Position numbers and translations under genes: made by a program. Under the pieces are notes generated by a model. That model worked only from the letters and a program-made list of their open reading frames with translations. It ran no database searches and was not told the origin of the DNA. This document shows, piece after piece, positions 27,130-36,956 of a stretch of 64,000 nucleotides of DNA. Position 1 is the first letter of the stretch. Each line of letters begins with the position of its first letter. The DNA is from CAYJEJ01 sp964369315 (GTDB lineage Bacteria > Pseudomonadota > Alphaproteobacteria > UBA3830 > JAIRWN01): positions 1 to 64,000 of the forward strand of contig CAYJEJ010000004.1 in the NCBI GenBank assembly GCA_964369315.1, in the 5' to 3' direction.

Positions 27130-27762
27130 CTATGTTTTATTACAAGTTTTAAAGCTTGGACACAGGTCTTTTAAGCAGCATTCATTACAACTAGGGCTTT
27201 TGGCTTTGCAGACATAACGCCCATGTAATACTAACAAAGAATTGGCGAGATGGCGGAGCTTTTTTGGTGTCAAGGCTTCTAGCTCTTCTGACATTTCATT
27301 TGGTGTTTTAGCTGATGATAGCTCGAGCCTATGGGACACTCTTAACACGTGTGTGTCCACACCAATATATGGCAGGTTGAACCCGTCTGCCAGCACGACC
27401 TTGGCCGTTTTTATCCCCACCCCAGCCAACTTGGTTAAATCACTTATGTTGTTAGGAACCTTTGAGTTAAATTCTTCGACAAGCGATTTGCTGAGGAGCA
27501 CTAGGTTTTTAGCTTTTGTTTTATAAAGACCAATCGATTTTATTATTGATTTAATTTTTTCTTCGCCCAAATCGAGCATCTGTTTTGGGGTGTTTGCTAA
27601 GGGGAAAAGCTTTGCTGTGACTAAATTGACCCTTTTATCAGTAGTTTGTGCAGAGAGCATCACGGCGACTAATAAAGTGTATTCATCTGAAAAATTCAGC
27701 TCTATTTTGGGGTTGGGATTGTTTTCTAATAACCTTGAGAGTATGACCTCGATTTTGTTCAT
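27130..27762 (-). CDS. nth: Endonuclease III
   Basis: DNA glycosylase with AP-lyase activity that removes oxidised pyrimidines in base excision repair. The helix-hairpin-helix reads LTKLAGVGIKTAKVV with the catalytic Lys near residue 118, and the catalytic Asp lies in YIGVDTHVLRVSHRL about 18 residues later. The C terminus holds the four cysteines of the 4Fe-4S cluster in C-x6-C-x2-C-x5-C spacing. Length 210 is normal. It runs convergently with tRNA-Ile2. Confidence 0.96.
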   Translation of the reverse strand: MNKIEVILSRLLENNPNPKIELNFSDEYTLLVAVMLSAQTTDKRVNLVTAKLFPLANTPKQMLDLGEEKIKSIIKSIGLYKTKAKNLVLLSKSLVEEFNSKVPNNISDLTKLAGVGIKTAKVVLADGFNLPYIGVDTHVLRVSHRLELSSAKTPNEMSEELEALTPKKLRHLANSLLVLHGRYVCKAKSPSCNECCLKDLCPSFKTCNKT

Positions 27763-28004
27763 CTTTTGATTAAGTCTGTGAATTTCTCAAATTATAAATG
27801 CTGGTTGATGAAAAATAAAGCTTTCAAATTAAAACTATGATAAAATATGGATATGTAACGTATTGCTTATAGTCTATTTTTAATACAGTGTTAGCTATAA
27901 GTTGATATACCACGATGAAAAGTATCTACGAACACTTTGGAATAATTGAATTTGTTTGTGCAAAGCGTTGCTCTTATCAAGAATTATTTAAGTATTGTTG
28001 GTGA

Positions 28005-29981
28005 ATGATGGAGAGGTTTTTACTAAAAAGTGATTATAAGCCCGCGGGCGACCAGCCAAAGGCGATTGCTGACATTACGCAAGGTTTCCAAAGTGGCAGG
28101 AAGAGGGAGCAGGTTTTACTTGGCGTGACAGGGTCAGGAAAGACTTTTACTATGGCAAATGTTATATCAAACTTGAATTGTCCCGCCTTAATAATGGCAC
28201 CGAATAAAACCTTGGCAGCTCAAATTTATGAGGAAATGAAGGGGTTTTTCCCAGATAATGCGGTTGAGTATTTTGTCTCTTACTATGATTATTATCAGCC
28301 TGAGGCATATGTCCCCAGAACCGACACATTCATAGAAAAAGAAGCCACAATTAACGCACAAATAGACAGAATGCGACACAGTGCCACACAGTCTTTATTA
28401 GAAAGGCGTGACGTTATAGTTGTTGCCAGTGTGTCGTGTATATATGGCATTGGCTCGCCCGAATCTTATGGCGAAATGGTTGTTGCGATTTATAAAAATG
28501 ACCTAATAAACAGGGAAAAACTCATTCAACAGCTCATTTCAATGCAATACACTCGCTCAGACCTTTATTTAGAAAGGGGGCACTTCAGGGTTAATGGAGA
28601 TGTGATAGATATCTTTCCTTCTCATATGGAGGATAAGGCTTTTCGGGTTGAGCTGTTTGATGATGAGGTTGAAAACCTCTCAATTATCGACCCCCTGTCC
28701 TCAAAGAGCCAAGGCTATGTTGATATGTTAAAAATATATGCCAACAGCCATTATGTCACGTCACGCGATGTTGTTTTAAGGGCGATAACGCACATCAAAC
28801 AAGAACTTGACGAGAGGATTGAGCAGTTTGAAAAAGCAGGGCAATTGATTGAAGCTCAACGTGTTAAGGAAAGGATAAAACTAGACCTAGAAATGCTGGA
28901 GCTCACAGGACACTGTCGTGGGATTGAGAATTATTCAAGGTATTTAACTGGGAGGAGTGCAGGCGAGCCACCACCAACTTTGTTCGAATATTTACCCAAA
29001 GATGCCTTATTAATCGTTGATGAAAGCCACGTTTCAGTTCCTCAGATTGGGGCGATGTATGTTGGGGACAGGCAACGAAAACAAAACCTTGTCCACTATG
29101 GTTTTAGGCTTCCCTCTTGCGTTGATAATAGACCTCTCAAATTTGATGAGTGGGACGGGATGAGACCGAAGAGCCTTTTTGTGTCTGCAACGCCCAGCAA
29201 ATGGGAGCTGGAACAGGTAGGGGGCGAGGTGATAGAACAAATCATCAGACCGACGGGTTTACTAGACCCAGAATGCTTTGTAAGACCAACAAAAAATCAA
29301 GTAGATGACTTGATTGATGAGTGCTCAAAGGTGATAAAAAACGGTCATAGAGTGTTGGTGACCACATTAACCAAGCGTATGGCAGAGGATTTGACGAAAT
29401 ATCTTACGGAATCTGGGCTGAGGGTGACCTATTTGCATTCAGATGTTGATACGCTGGAGCGAATAGAAATCATTAAAAGTCTAAGAAGCGGTGAAGTGGA
29501 TATTTTGGTGGGAATAAACCTTCTTAGGGAGGGGCTAGACGTTCCAGAATGTGGGTTGGTTGCGATATTAGATGCGGATAAAGAGGGTTTTTTGCGGTCA
29601 AAAACGTCCCTCGTGCAGACGATAGGTCGTGCGGCGAGAAATGTTTTTGGAAAGGTCGTTTTATATGCGGACAAAGTGACAGAGTCGATGCGTTATGCCA
29701 TGGAGGAAACATCCCGTAGACGAGAGATTCAAAGAAATTATAACGAAAAAAATAATATAACTCCAGAAAGCGTAAAAAAAACCATTTCAAAGAATGCCTT
29801 GGGTCAAGATGGTGAAAAAAATGTTTCTGATGAAAGGTCTGTTGAGTCAGATAAAGAATTGAAAAAGAAAATAGAATCCCTTAAGAAGAAAATGAAGCAA
29901 CATGCCTATAATATGGAGTTTGAGCTGGCTGCAAAGTGCAGGGATAAGTTGGCGGAGCTTGAAAAACTTTGTTTGAAGTGA
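28005..29981 (+). CDS. uvrB: Excinuclease ABC subunit B
   Basis: Damage-verification helicase of nucleotide excision repair. Walker A reads GVTGSGKT near residue 40. The beta-hairpin region (YFVSYYDYYQPEAYVP), helicase motif DESHVSVPQIG, and motif VI segment QTIGRAARN are all present, as is the C-terminal UVR domain that contacts UvrC (MEFELAAKCRDKLAELE). Length 658 is normal. Two ATG codons stand together at the start; there is no strong ribosome-binding site. I looked for a LexA-type box in the 240 bases upstream and found none that convinces me. Confidence 0.97.
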   Translation: MMERFLLKSDYKPAGDQPKAIADITQGFQSGRKREQVLLGVTGSGKTFTMANVISNLNCPALIMAPNKTLAAQIYEEMKGFFPDNAVEYFVSYYDYYQPEAYVPRTDTFIEKEATINAQIDRMRHSATQSLLERRDVIVVASVSCIYGIGSPESYGEMVVAIYKNDLINREKLIQQLISMQYTRSDLYLERGHFRVNGDVIDIFPSHMEDKAFRVELFDDEVENLSIIDPLSSKSQGYVDMLKIYANSHYVTSRDVVLRAITHIKQELDERIEQFEKAGQLIEAQRVKERIKLDLEMLELTGHCRGIENYSRYLTGRSAGEPPPTLFEYLPKDALLIVDESHVSVPQIGAMYVGDRQRKQNLVHYGFRLPSCVDNRPLKFDEWDGMRPKSLFVSATPSKWELEQVGGEVIEQIIRPTGLLDPECFVRPTKNQVDDLIDECSKVIKNGHRVLVTTLTKRMAEDLTKYLTESGLRVTYLHSDVDTLERIEIIKSLRSGEVDILVGINLLREGLDVPECGLVAILDADKEGFLRSKTSLVQTIGRAARNVFGKVVLYADKVTESMRYAMEETSRRREIQRNYNEKNNITPESVKKTISKNALGQDGEKNVSDERSVESDKELKKKIESLKKKMKQHAYNMEFELAAKCRDKLAELEKLCLK

Positions 29982-30045
29982 GGTGTTTCGTGATGCTTTT
30001 TTGCAACAGTGGAAATATAAAAACACATTATTAACTATTTAAATA

Positions 30046-30074
30046 TTGATTTGTGTTATTCCTAGGTTTATAAC
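30046..30074 (+). promoter_or_regulatory. Sigma-70-type promoter of the outer-membrane protein gene
   Basis: TTGATT (30046-30051) and TATAAC (30069-30074) are separated by exactly 17 bases, about 65 bases before the start codon of the beta-barrel protein gene. Spacing and hexamers are close to consensus. Confidence 0.7.
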
Positions 30075-30140
30075 AGACTAGATTGTAAAGACATTTTGTT
30101 TTTATCTAGTTAGTTGTTTTGTTTTATACGGAGATTAAAA

Positions 30141-30818
30141 ATGAAAATAAAATATTTAGCTTTATCAAGTGTTTTGTTAGTAAGCGTAGCCTTTGCGGGT
30201 GAGCGTGGTGATGTTGCAAACCATGCTGCTCCTGTTGAGCATGAAGCTGGTTGTGAAGATTCAGGTGATTTCACTGGTTTGTTTGCAGGTGCAGGTGCAG
30301 GGATTGATTTTAACACAATCAAAGTTAGCGATTCTAGTTCCAAGACCCTTGTCGATAAGACTCCAACATCTTTTGGTGTCGTTGCTTTGTTCGGTTATGG
30401 TCATACCCTAGAAAACCGTGTACATGTCGGTGGTGAGGCAAGTCTTGCTGCTAAGTTCAGCTCAGATGAAGCTGGTGCAAAAGCTAAGTCTGTGAATTAT
30501 GGCTTTTTTGCAAAAGTAGGTTACGACTTTGATAATGCACCGATTCTTCTTGGTGGTCTCTTAGGTTTTGGCAACTCTGGTGTTGAATACAAAAAAGACA
30601 AACATGAGATTAGCGGTAGCAAAGTTAGACCTCAGGCAGGTGCTTTTGCTCAGTATAAAGTTGGTGATGGTTGTAGTGTTCGTGCTGATGTCATATACTC
30701 CTTCAAATCTGACAATACTGAAACAAACAAAGTTGCAAATCAGGTTGCTCCAAACAAGAGCCTTAAGTGGGAGAATAAGAAGTGGGGCGTTCGTGCGATG
30801 GTCGTTTATAACTTCTAA
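30141..30818 (+). CDS. Outer-membrane beta-barrel protein (opacity/Omp25-like)
   Basis: Exported protein of 225 residues. The signal peptide (MKIKYLALSSVLLVSVAFAG, cut near residue 19) is followed by a short linker and alternating-strand segments such as FTGLFAGAGAGIDFN and GEASLAAKF, ending in WGVRAMVVYNF. A C-terminal Phe preceded by alternating hydrophobic residues is the signature recognised by the Bam machinery. Size fits an eight-stranded barrel. ATG 30141 has GGAGA nine bases upstream. It has its own promoter and terminator, so it is probably abundant and monocistronic. Confidence 0.85.
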   Translation: MKIKYLALSSVLLVSVAFAGERGDVANHAAPVEHEAGCEDSGDFTGLFAGAGAGIDFNTIKVSDSSSKTLVDKTPTSFGVVALFGYGHTLENRVHVGGEASLAAKFSSDEAGAKAKSVNYGFFAKVGYDFDNAPILLGGLLGFGNSGVEYKKDKHEISGSKVRPQAGAFAQYKVGDGCSVRADVIYSFKSDNTETNKVANQVAPNKSLKWENKKWGVRAMVVYNF

Positions 30819-30843
30819 TTGCTTCGGCATATTACTTTAAAAA

Positions 30844-30866
30844 GCCTCCTTCAAGGGGGCTTTTTT
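30844..30866 (+). terminator. Rho-independent terminator after the outer-membrane protein gene
   Basis: GCCTCC (30844-30849) pairs with GGGGGC (30855-30860, one G-T pair) around a five-base loop, followed by six T residues, 25 bases after the stop codon. Confidence 0.9.
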
Positions 30867-30940
30867 ATTGAGAAAATTTTATGTGATGATTTTTTGTATT
30901 TGTAGTAAACTCATTGATAATTTTTATGAGGTTGAAATAA

Positions 30941-31363
30941 ATGAACTTGTTGAAAAATATATTTGTATCGCTCTTATTGATGGCGTTGATTGGCTGCCAG
31001 CCTAGTATTAATAATTCTGGTAATCGGTGCGATTCGGAAGACCTCAAAACGCTGAAGGTCGGTATTCATAATATTGATGATGTCTATTCGATTTTGGGCA
31101 CACCATCTTTTAAATTTTCTTCAGAGAGGGTGATGTATTTGGGGAGAAACCTCAAACACGTAGCGTTTTTTAGACCCACGGTTTCAGATGAAGTCGCGGT
31201 AGTTGTCAGTTTCAATCAATATGGCTTATTGAAAGGATATGAAATTGTGAAGTTGTCACCCAAAAATATCAACCCTGACCAAACAGTTACTCCCGTTCAG
31301 GGGACGGGACGTAATACGGCTGACCATATTCTTGATAACCTTCATAAAAAAACGAACAAATGA
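30941..31363 (+). CDS. bamE: BamE/OmlA-type outer-membrane lipoprotein
   Basis: Small lipoprotein subunit of the Bam complex that inserts barrel proteins in the outer membrane. The signal peptide ends in LIGC (Cys19). The SmpA/OmlA fold is suggested by LKVGIHNIDDVYSILGTPSF, the typical 'G-x-s-kddV-xxxLGxP' stretch, then VMYLGR and VVVSFNQYGLLKGYE. Length 140 is in the family range. The downstream trkH gene follows after 33 bases. Confidence 0.82.
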   Translation: MNLLKNIFVSLLLMALIGCQPSINNSGNRCDSEDLKTLKVGIHNIDDVYSILGTPSFKFSSERVMYLGRNLKHVAFFRPTVSDEVAVVVSFNQYGLLKGYEIVKLSPKNINPDQTVTPVQGTGRNTADHILDNLHKKTNK

Positions 31364-31396
31364 TAGGAGTTGTTTGTTAAATAAGGGGGCTGTGAT

Positions 31397-32851
31397 TTGA
31401 TACAGTTTAGTTTGGTATTTTATCAATTTAGCTTTTTATTGTTTATTATGGCGGGTGCGATGTTGGTGCCTGCCTTTGTTTTGTTTTTTTCGGGTTTAGA
31501 CTCTTGTTTGGGTTTTTTTTATGGTTCATTGATTACAGTTTTTTTTGGAGCATTGTTATTTTTTGGCAATAGGGGAAATGATAATGAGGCTTGTTTCAGT
31601 ATAAAAGATTCTTACTTTTTAACAGTATTATCTTGGGGCGGGGTTTCGGTCTTTTCTGCGATACCATTGTTTCTTTCAGAGCTTTCTATTAGTTACCTAG
31701 ATTGTTATTTTGAAGTGGTCTCCGCAATCACAACAACAGGCTCGACAATTATCTATAATCTTGATGGCGTCTCAGATGGTGTTTTGCTCTGGCGGGCACT
31801 ATTACAATGGTTTGGTGGAATTGGAATAATAGTCACGGCAATAGGGTTGATACCGAATTTGAAAGGGGGAGGCTCTCACCTTTTTAAAAGTGAATTTACC
31901 GAGAGAACAGAAAAAATTTTGCCGAAATTTCATCAATACACAAGACAGCTTTTTATAATTTATTGTGCCTTAACATTAATCGTGATGTTTTTATTATTAA
32001 TTTTTGGCATGTCGTTTTTTGATGCGATATTTTATTCTATGACAAGCCTTTCTACAGGTGGGATGTCTAGCTCCAGCATGGGCTTGGGGGCTTATGATGG
32101 AATGGGTGTAGATATGGTTGTGGCATTTGGCTGTTTTTTGGGTTCTATTTCACTGGTGTTGTTCTTGAAGGGTGTGAAAACCGACTTTAAATCACTCTTG
32201 CAAGACAGCCAGTTAAGGTTTTTCATCTCTATCATATTGGTGTCAGTTTTGGTTTTGACCGCTTGGGCTGTTTATGTGAAAGGTTTGTCATTAGAAGATG
32301 CTTTTATTAATGCCCTAACCTTTACGGTTTTTAGCTCGTCTACGGCAGGATTTTCAGTTGATGGAATGTCAACCATGGGTGCGTTGCCGGTGGTTTTTAT
32401 GTGCATTTTGTCCTTTATAGGGGGGTGTTCAGGTTCAACGACTGGTGGGGTGAAGGTGTTTAGGGTACAAACCTTGATAGCCTTAGTACGGTCTTGTTTG
32501 CATAAACAATATTCCCCAAATTCTTTGATTATTCCAAAATATTTTGGAGGAAAATTAAAAGATGAGGATATATTAGGCATTGTGATATTTTTTGCCTGTT
32601 ATTTAGCGACAATTTTTGTTACGGTAGCGGGAATTTCTGTCTGTGACGTTGAATTTGGGCAAGCTTTTAGTGCGGTCTTTACTAGTATCACCAACTATGG
32701 TGTCTCGTTTGGCGGGGGTGAGCTAGCCAGTGCTGTTCAGCTTGCAGCTTTGCCTGTTTTTGCCAAAATTTGTCTCATGTTTGCGATGATTGTTGGCAGG
32801 TTAGAGTGTTTGGTTGTGATGGCTGTTTTCTCAGCTTCTTTTTGGAAGTGA
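31397..32851 (+). CDS. trkH: TrkH-family potassium transporter
   Basis: Membrane subunit of a K+ uptake system with about ten transmembrane helices. The pore-loop (selectivity filter) segments appear as SAITTTGSTI near residue 110, MTSLSTGGMSS near 220, FSSSTAGFSVDG near 312 and TSITNYGVSFGGG near 430, matching the four-fold TrkH pattern. GGCSGSTTGGVKVFR is a family hallmark. Length 484 is normal. The only start is TTG 31397, with AAGGGGG about seven bases upstream. The regulatory partner TrkA is not in the window. It ends ten bases before fabD. Confidence 0.93.
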   Translation: MIQFSLVFYQFSFLLFIMAGAMLVPAFVLFFSGLDSCLGFFYGSLITVFFGALLFFGNRGNDNEACFSIKDSYFLTVLSWGGVSVFSAIPLFLSELSISYLDCYFEVVSAITTTGSTIIYNLDGVSDGVLLWRALLQWFGGIGIIVTAIGLIPNLKGGGSHLFKSEFTERTEKILPKFHQYTRQLFIIYCALTLIVMFLLLIFGMSFFDAIFYSMTSLSTGGMSSSSMGLGAYDGMGVDMVVAFGCFLGSISLVLFLKGVKTDFKSLLQDSQLRFFISIILVSVLVLTAWAVYVKGLSLEDAFINALTFTVFSSSTAGFSVDGMSTMGALPVVFMCILSFIGGCSGSTTGGVKVFRVQTLIALVRSCLHKQYSPNSLIIPKYFGGKLKDEDILGIVIFFACYLATIFVTVAGISVCDVEFGQAFSAVFTSITNYGVSFGGGELASAVQLAALPVFAKICLMFAMIVGRLECLVVMAVFSASFWK

Positions 32852-32861
32852 AGGTTTTTTT

Positions 32862-33833
32862 ATGAGCGAATTAAAAATAGGTATTATTTTCCCAGGTCAA
32901 GGTGTGCAAAAAACTGGGATGGGGCGGTGGCTTTTTGATAATTTTGCGTCTGCGAAGGACGTTTTTAATGAAGTTGATGACGCACTGAACATGAAACTGT
33001 CAGATATAATGTTTTTGCCTGATAATGCCGAGCTATTAAAACGCACAGAAAATGCTCAACCTGCAATAATGACAGTTGGTATGGCTGCGTTGAATGTCTT
33101 AAAATGCGACTTTAACATAGATATCACGAGAACAGCCACGATGTTTGCAGGACATTCATTAGGGGAATATACCGCTTTGGTTGCAGGCGGAATGTTTAGC
33201 TTGGTGGATGGGGCGAGATTGCTGAAAAACCGCGGTCTGGCAATGATTTCATCTGTGTCAGAGGGTAAAGGGGCAATGGTTGCCATCTTGGGTATACAAG
33301 ATGTCGCCGTATTAGAGGAAATAGCTGTTGAATCATCTAAGAACGGGCAGGTCTGCGAAATCGCCAATGATAATTGCCTTGGGCAGGTTGTCTTGAGCGG
33401 GCATGTTGAAGCGATAAATAATGCAATTGTCCTTGCTAAAAGCAAAGGTGCAAGGTCTACAGTTCTATTAGATGTTCAGGTGCCGTCACATTGCAGCTTA
33501 ATGGCGGGTGCGTCAGAAATTATGAGAGAGAGGCTTGATGAGACGAATAAAAATGAATTGTTAGTCCCTGTTGTCCAAAACGTTACTGCAAGGGCAGAGT
33601 CTGATGTGGAGGTTATTACAAAAAATCTTGTGCTACAAATGACCGCCCGTGTAAAATGGCGTGAAAGTATGGAATATTTAAGGCATCAAGGCATTAACAA
33701 GATTATAGAGGTTCCTGTGGGGACAGTATTAAAAGGGCTCGCAAAAAGGACAATTCCTGATGTTGAAGTGTTCAGCATGAATGATATACAAGAACTAGAG
33801 CGAGTAGCAATTTTATTAGATGATTTGAGGTAG
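32862..33833 (+). CDS. fabD: Malonyl-CoA:ACP transacylase
   Basis: Loads malonate onto acyl carrier protein for fatty-acid elongation. FPGQGVQKTGMG lies at residue 10, and the active-site GHSLGEYTAL gives Ser99 with His near 207 (VPSHCSLM). The C-terminal region with VPVVQNVTARAE is typical. Length 323 is normal. Two bases separate it from fabG, so the two are one transcriptional unit, perhaps together with trkH. Confidence 0.95.
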   Translation: MSELKIGIIFPGQGVQKTGMGRWLFDNFASAKDVFNEVDDALNMKLSDIMFLPDNAELLKRTENAQPAIMTVGMAALNVLKCDFNIDITRTATMFAGHSLGEYTALVAGGMFSLVDGARLLKNRGLAMISSVSEGKGAMVAILGIQDVAVLEEIAVESSKNGQVCEIANDNCLGQVVLSGHVEAINNAIVLAKSKGARSTVLLDVQVPSHCSLMAGASEIMRERLDETNKNELLVPVVQNVTARAESDVEVITKNLVLQMTARVKWRESMEYLRHQGINKIIEVPVGTVLKGLAKRTIPDVEVFSMNDIQELERVAILLDDLR

Positions 33834-33835
33834 AG

Positions 33836-34573
33836 ATGTTTGATTTATCAAAAAAAATAGCGTTTATAACAGGTGCGACAGGGGATATTGGCTCGGCTAT
33901 TGCGAGAAAATTTCATAAGCTGGGTGCCACGGTTGTTCTTTCAGGCACAAATGAAAAAGTCTTGATGCAACTGAAAGAAGAGCTTTCTAGCAATGTGTAT
34001 TGTTATTGTCTCAATTTATCAGATACTGCTCAAATCATGAAAACTTGTTCCCAGATTGAGGCTGAAGTTGGCGTGATAGAAATATTGGTCAACAATGCAG
34101 GCATCACTAAGGACGGGCTGTTCATGCGTATGCGAGAGAGTGCTTGGCAAGATGTAATAGATATCAACCTAACCGCTCCATTTACATTGAGCCGAGAGGT
34201 GATAAAAGGCATGATAAAAATGCGTAAAGGTCGCATTATTAACATATCGTCGATTGTTGGTCTTGCAGGCAATCATGGACAGGTGAATTACTCAGCCGCA
34301 AAAGCTGGAGTAATAGGGATGACAAAGTCCATTGCACTGGAAGTTGCAGGTCGTGGCATAACCGCAAACTGTGTTGCACCTGGGTTTATTAAATCTGCTA
34401 TGACCGATAAGCTAGATGACACACAAAAAGAAAACCTTGTGAAAAACATCCCAATGCTGAAAATTGGCATGCCAGACGATGTAGCCGCTGCCACTTCGTT
34501 TTTAGCGAGTGATGAGGCTTCTTATATTACTGGGCAAACAATTCATGTTAATGGCGGAATGTTAATGGTTTGA
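33836..34573 (+). CDS. fabG: 3-oxoacyl-ACP reductase
   Basis: NADPH-dependent short-chain dehydrogenase that reduces 3-oxoacyl-ACP in the fatty-acid cycle. The cofactor motif TGATGDIGSAIA is near residue 12, NNAG near 88, the catalytic Ser in NISSIVGL, and Tyr-x3-Lys in VNYSAAKAG near 150. Length 245 matches FabG closely. The start ATG 33836 is preceded by GAGG. The expected next genes of a fab operon (acpP, fabF) are absent; a carbohydrate ABC importer follows instead. Confidence 0.95.
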   Translation: MFDLSKKIAFITGATGDIGSAIARKFHKLGATVVLSGTNEKVLMQLKEELSSNVYCYCLNLSDTAQIMKTCSQIEAEVGVIEILVNNAGITKDGLFMRMRESAWQDVIDINLTAPFTLSREVIKGMIKMRKGRIINISSIVGLAGNHGQVNYSAAKAGVIGMTKSIALEVAGRGITANCVAPGFIKSAMTDKLDDTQKENLVKNIPMLKIGMPDDVAAATSFLASDEASYITGQTIHVNGGMLMV

Positions 34574-34661
34574 TGAAAATAATTGTTGCATTTTGTTGTG
34601 TAATTTTTGTAACTTTTAATGTATCGTTTACAATTAGCTTTTATTTATTAGGGTTTTTTAG

Positions 34662-36044
34662 ATGAGAAAAATATTTTACGCTCTGTTTTCAATGATGTTT
34701 GTAATAAGCGGTTATATATCGGCTGATAATAGCCCAGTGAACAAAGACAAATCTAGCGAACATGTGCAAAATATTAATGAAGCCCAAAAAAGTTCAGAGA
34801 CAAATCGAGAAAAGGGCAAAAACAAGGAAAAAATCGTCTTACGAATGACCTGCGGTTGCAAAGGTCGAGAACTTGAGCACTGTCAACGTGCGTCGAGAGA
34901 GTGGGAAGAGTTGACAGGGGTGCACATTGAGGTTATTACCCTGCCTGCTGAAAGTAATGAAAGAATCAGTCTTTATTTGCAACTGTTGAGGGCTGGGTCG
35001 CAGGATGTGGATGTTTTTTTAATCGATGTTGTTTGGCCTGGGATTTTGGCAAATTACTTGGTTGATTTGAATGATTATATCACCGATGGTGAGAGGGACG
35101 AATTTTTTGAAACCAGTATAAAGAACAATACTGTCAATAATCGTTTGATAGCACTTCCTTGGTATCTTGATATAGGGGTGTTCTATTGCAGGAAGGATCT
35201 TCTTGAAAAATATGGTCACAAGATGCCAGAAACTTGGCAACAGATGGAAATAATAGCCGCCGATATTCAAGAAAAAGAAAGAAAAGAAAACAATTTTCGA
35301 ATATGGGGATATGTTTTTCAAGGGAAGTCATATGAGGGGTTGACGGTTAATACTGTTGAATGGCTAGGGTCTGTTGGCGGTGGGGTTGTTGACCAAAACG
35401 GCAACTTAATCATTGATTGCCCGCAAAACGTTAATATGCTCAAAAGGGTTAGCGGTTGGATTGGTAATATCTCCCCTAGGGGCGTTCTTGGCTATACGGA
35501 AGAAGAAGTTCGAGGGGTGTTCCAATCTGGTAATGCTATATTCATGCGTAACTGGCCTTATGTTTGGTCGATAATCAACTCTCCAGATTGTCCTTTGGCA
35601 GGTAAAGTCGGTGTTGGGGCGTTACCATCAGGCAGTGAGGACGGCTCAAGACATGTTGGCGGCTTAGGTGGGTGGTCTTTGGGCGTGTCTAAATACTCAA
35701 AACATCAAGCTGAGGCGGTTGCTTTTATTAAATATTTAAGTAGCAGAAAGGAACAAAAATTCCGTGCTATGGAGAGCGGTTTTTCTCCATCTAGACCAGA
35801 TTTATATAAGGACAAAGACGTTCTCGCTCGTCAGCCATTTTTTGCAAAACTCGGCGTTATATTAGAAAACATGATAACCAGACCATCGGTTCACTTTGGC
35901 GCGTCGTATAGTCATGCTAGCACAGAGTTGTTTAACGGGGTACATAGCGTAATATCTGGTCAAAAATCTGTGGAGGATGTTTTGAAACAACTGAGCTCGC
36001 GTCTTAATCAATTTCTGATGAAAAATAAGATGAAGAAGGAGTGA
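34662..36044 (+). CDS. Carbohydrate ABC transporter, substrate-binding protein
   Basis: Periplasmic binding protein of the MalE/ThuE type (family 1 solute-binding). A signal peptide covers about residues 1-21, then a Lys/Ser/Asn-rich linker of about 40 residues. The core begins with IVLRMTCGCKGRELEH and includes VDVFLIDVVWPGILA, ALPWYLDIGVFYCRKDLL and GALPSGSEDGSRHVGG, a pattern common in trehalose/maltose or glycerol-phosphate type proteins. A cysteine pair (TCGC) near the N terminus of the core is unusual. Five bases separate it from the first permease gene. The sugar is unknown. Confidence 0.9.
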   Translation: MRKIFYALFSMMFVISGYISADNSPVNKDKSSEHVQNINEAQKSSETNREKGKNKEKIVLRMTCGCKGRELEHCQRASREWEELTGVHIEVITLPAESNERISLYLQLLRAGSQDVDVFLIDVVWPGILANYLVDLNDYITDGERDEFFETSIKNNTVNNRLIALPWYLDIGVFYCRKDLLEKYGHKMPETWQQMEIIAADIQEKERKENNFRIWGYVFQGKSYEGLTVNTVEWLGSVGGGVVDQNGNLIIDCPQNVNMLKRVSGWIGNISPRGVLGYTEEEVRGVFQSGNAIFMRNWPYVWSIINSPDCPLAGKVGVGALPSGSEDGSRHVGGLGGWSLGVSKYSKHQAEAVAFIKYLSSRKEQKFRAMESGFSPSRPDLYKDKDVLARQPFFAKLGVILENMITRPSVHFGASYSHASTELFNGVHSVISGQKSVEDVLKQLSSRLNQFLMKNKMKKE

Positions 36045-36048
36045 TTAC

Positions 36049-36951
36049 TTGGCGGGTTCTCTAAGAAGGCGGTTACATAAGCACGCGAACCTGAAGGTTT
36101 GGCTGTTTTTATTCCCTTGCCTTTGCGTGATTTTTTTGGCAGGTGCTTGGCCTTTGTTGAGGACGATGTATTTGGGTTTTACTGATACATCGCTTGACTC
36201 TATCACCTCGGGTTCTTTTGTGGGTTTGAATAATTTTGTTGTTTTATTCAATGACCATGATTGGTGGGTTGCGGTTCGAAACACGCTTGTTTTTGCCGTT
36301 TCATCAGTGACTTTAGAGGCAATTTTTGGCTTTTGTATTGCCTTTGTTTTGCATAGAAACCTTTACTTCAAAACCTTTTTACGGGCAATAGTGTTGATTC
36401 CGTGGGCTATTCCAACTGTTGTGTCTGCTAGGATTTGGGGGTGGATGTTTCATGACGTTTATGGAATTATAAATAAAATTCTCGAAATGTGTGGTGTGAT
36501 ATCTGAGCCAATCTCTTGGATTGCTTCGTCAGAGCTGACAATGGTAACGATTATTATAGTCGATGTTTGGAAGACCACACCATTTATGGCTCTTTTGTTG
36601 TTGGCAGGGATGCAGTCTATACCAAATGACTGCTTTGAAGCGGCCAATGTTGATGGCGTTTCAACTTGGCGTGTGATAAGGCACATTATGTTGCCATTAT
36701 TGAAGCCAACTTTTGTGGTCGCACTGATTTTTAGAACGCTCGATGCTTTAAGGATATTTGACCTTGTATATATATTGGGCAGTGGTGACCCAAGTTGTGC
36801 GACCATGTCAGTTTATGCAAGGAAATATTTATTGGACTTTGGTGATGTTGGACACGGTTCATCGGCGGCGACGATTTTGTTTTTTATAGTTGCAATGGTT
36901 AGCGTTCTATATTTCACCTTAGGTCAAAAACATTTAAAAAAGGAACAGTAA
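36049..36951 (+). CDS. Carbohydrate ABC transporter permease (MalF type)
   Basis: Inner-membrane permease with about six transmembrane helices. The EAA loop that docks the ATPase reads DCFEAANVDGVSTWRVIRHI near residue 200, and the final segments contain LPLLKPTFVVALIFRT. The only reasonable start is TTG 36049, four bases after the stop of the binding-protein gene. Length 300 fits MalF-like proteins of trehalose/maltose systems. Works with the next gene as a heterodimeric pore. Confidence 0.93.
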   Translation: MAGSLRRRLHKHANLKVWLFLFPCLCVIFLAGAWPLLRTMYLGFTDTSLDSITSGSFVGLNNFVVLFNDHDWWVAVRNTLVFAVSSVTLEAIFGFCIAFVLHRNLYFKTFLRAIVLIPWAIPTVVSARIWGWMFHDVYGIINKILEMCGVISEPISWIASSELTMVTIIIVDVWKTTPFMALLLLAGMQSIPNDCFEAANVDGVSTWRVIRHIMLPLLKPTFVVALIFRTLDALRIFDLVYILGSGDPSCATMSVYARKYLLDFGDVGHGSSAATILFFIVAMVSVLYFTLGQKHLKKEQ

Positions 36952-36956
36952 AAACA

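Noticed and set aside
27763..28004. Possible LexA box upstream of uvrB
   Set aside because: GAAC and GTTT-like pieces occur but not with the spacing of alphaproteobacterial or E. coli LexA sites.
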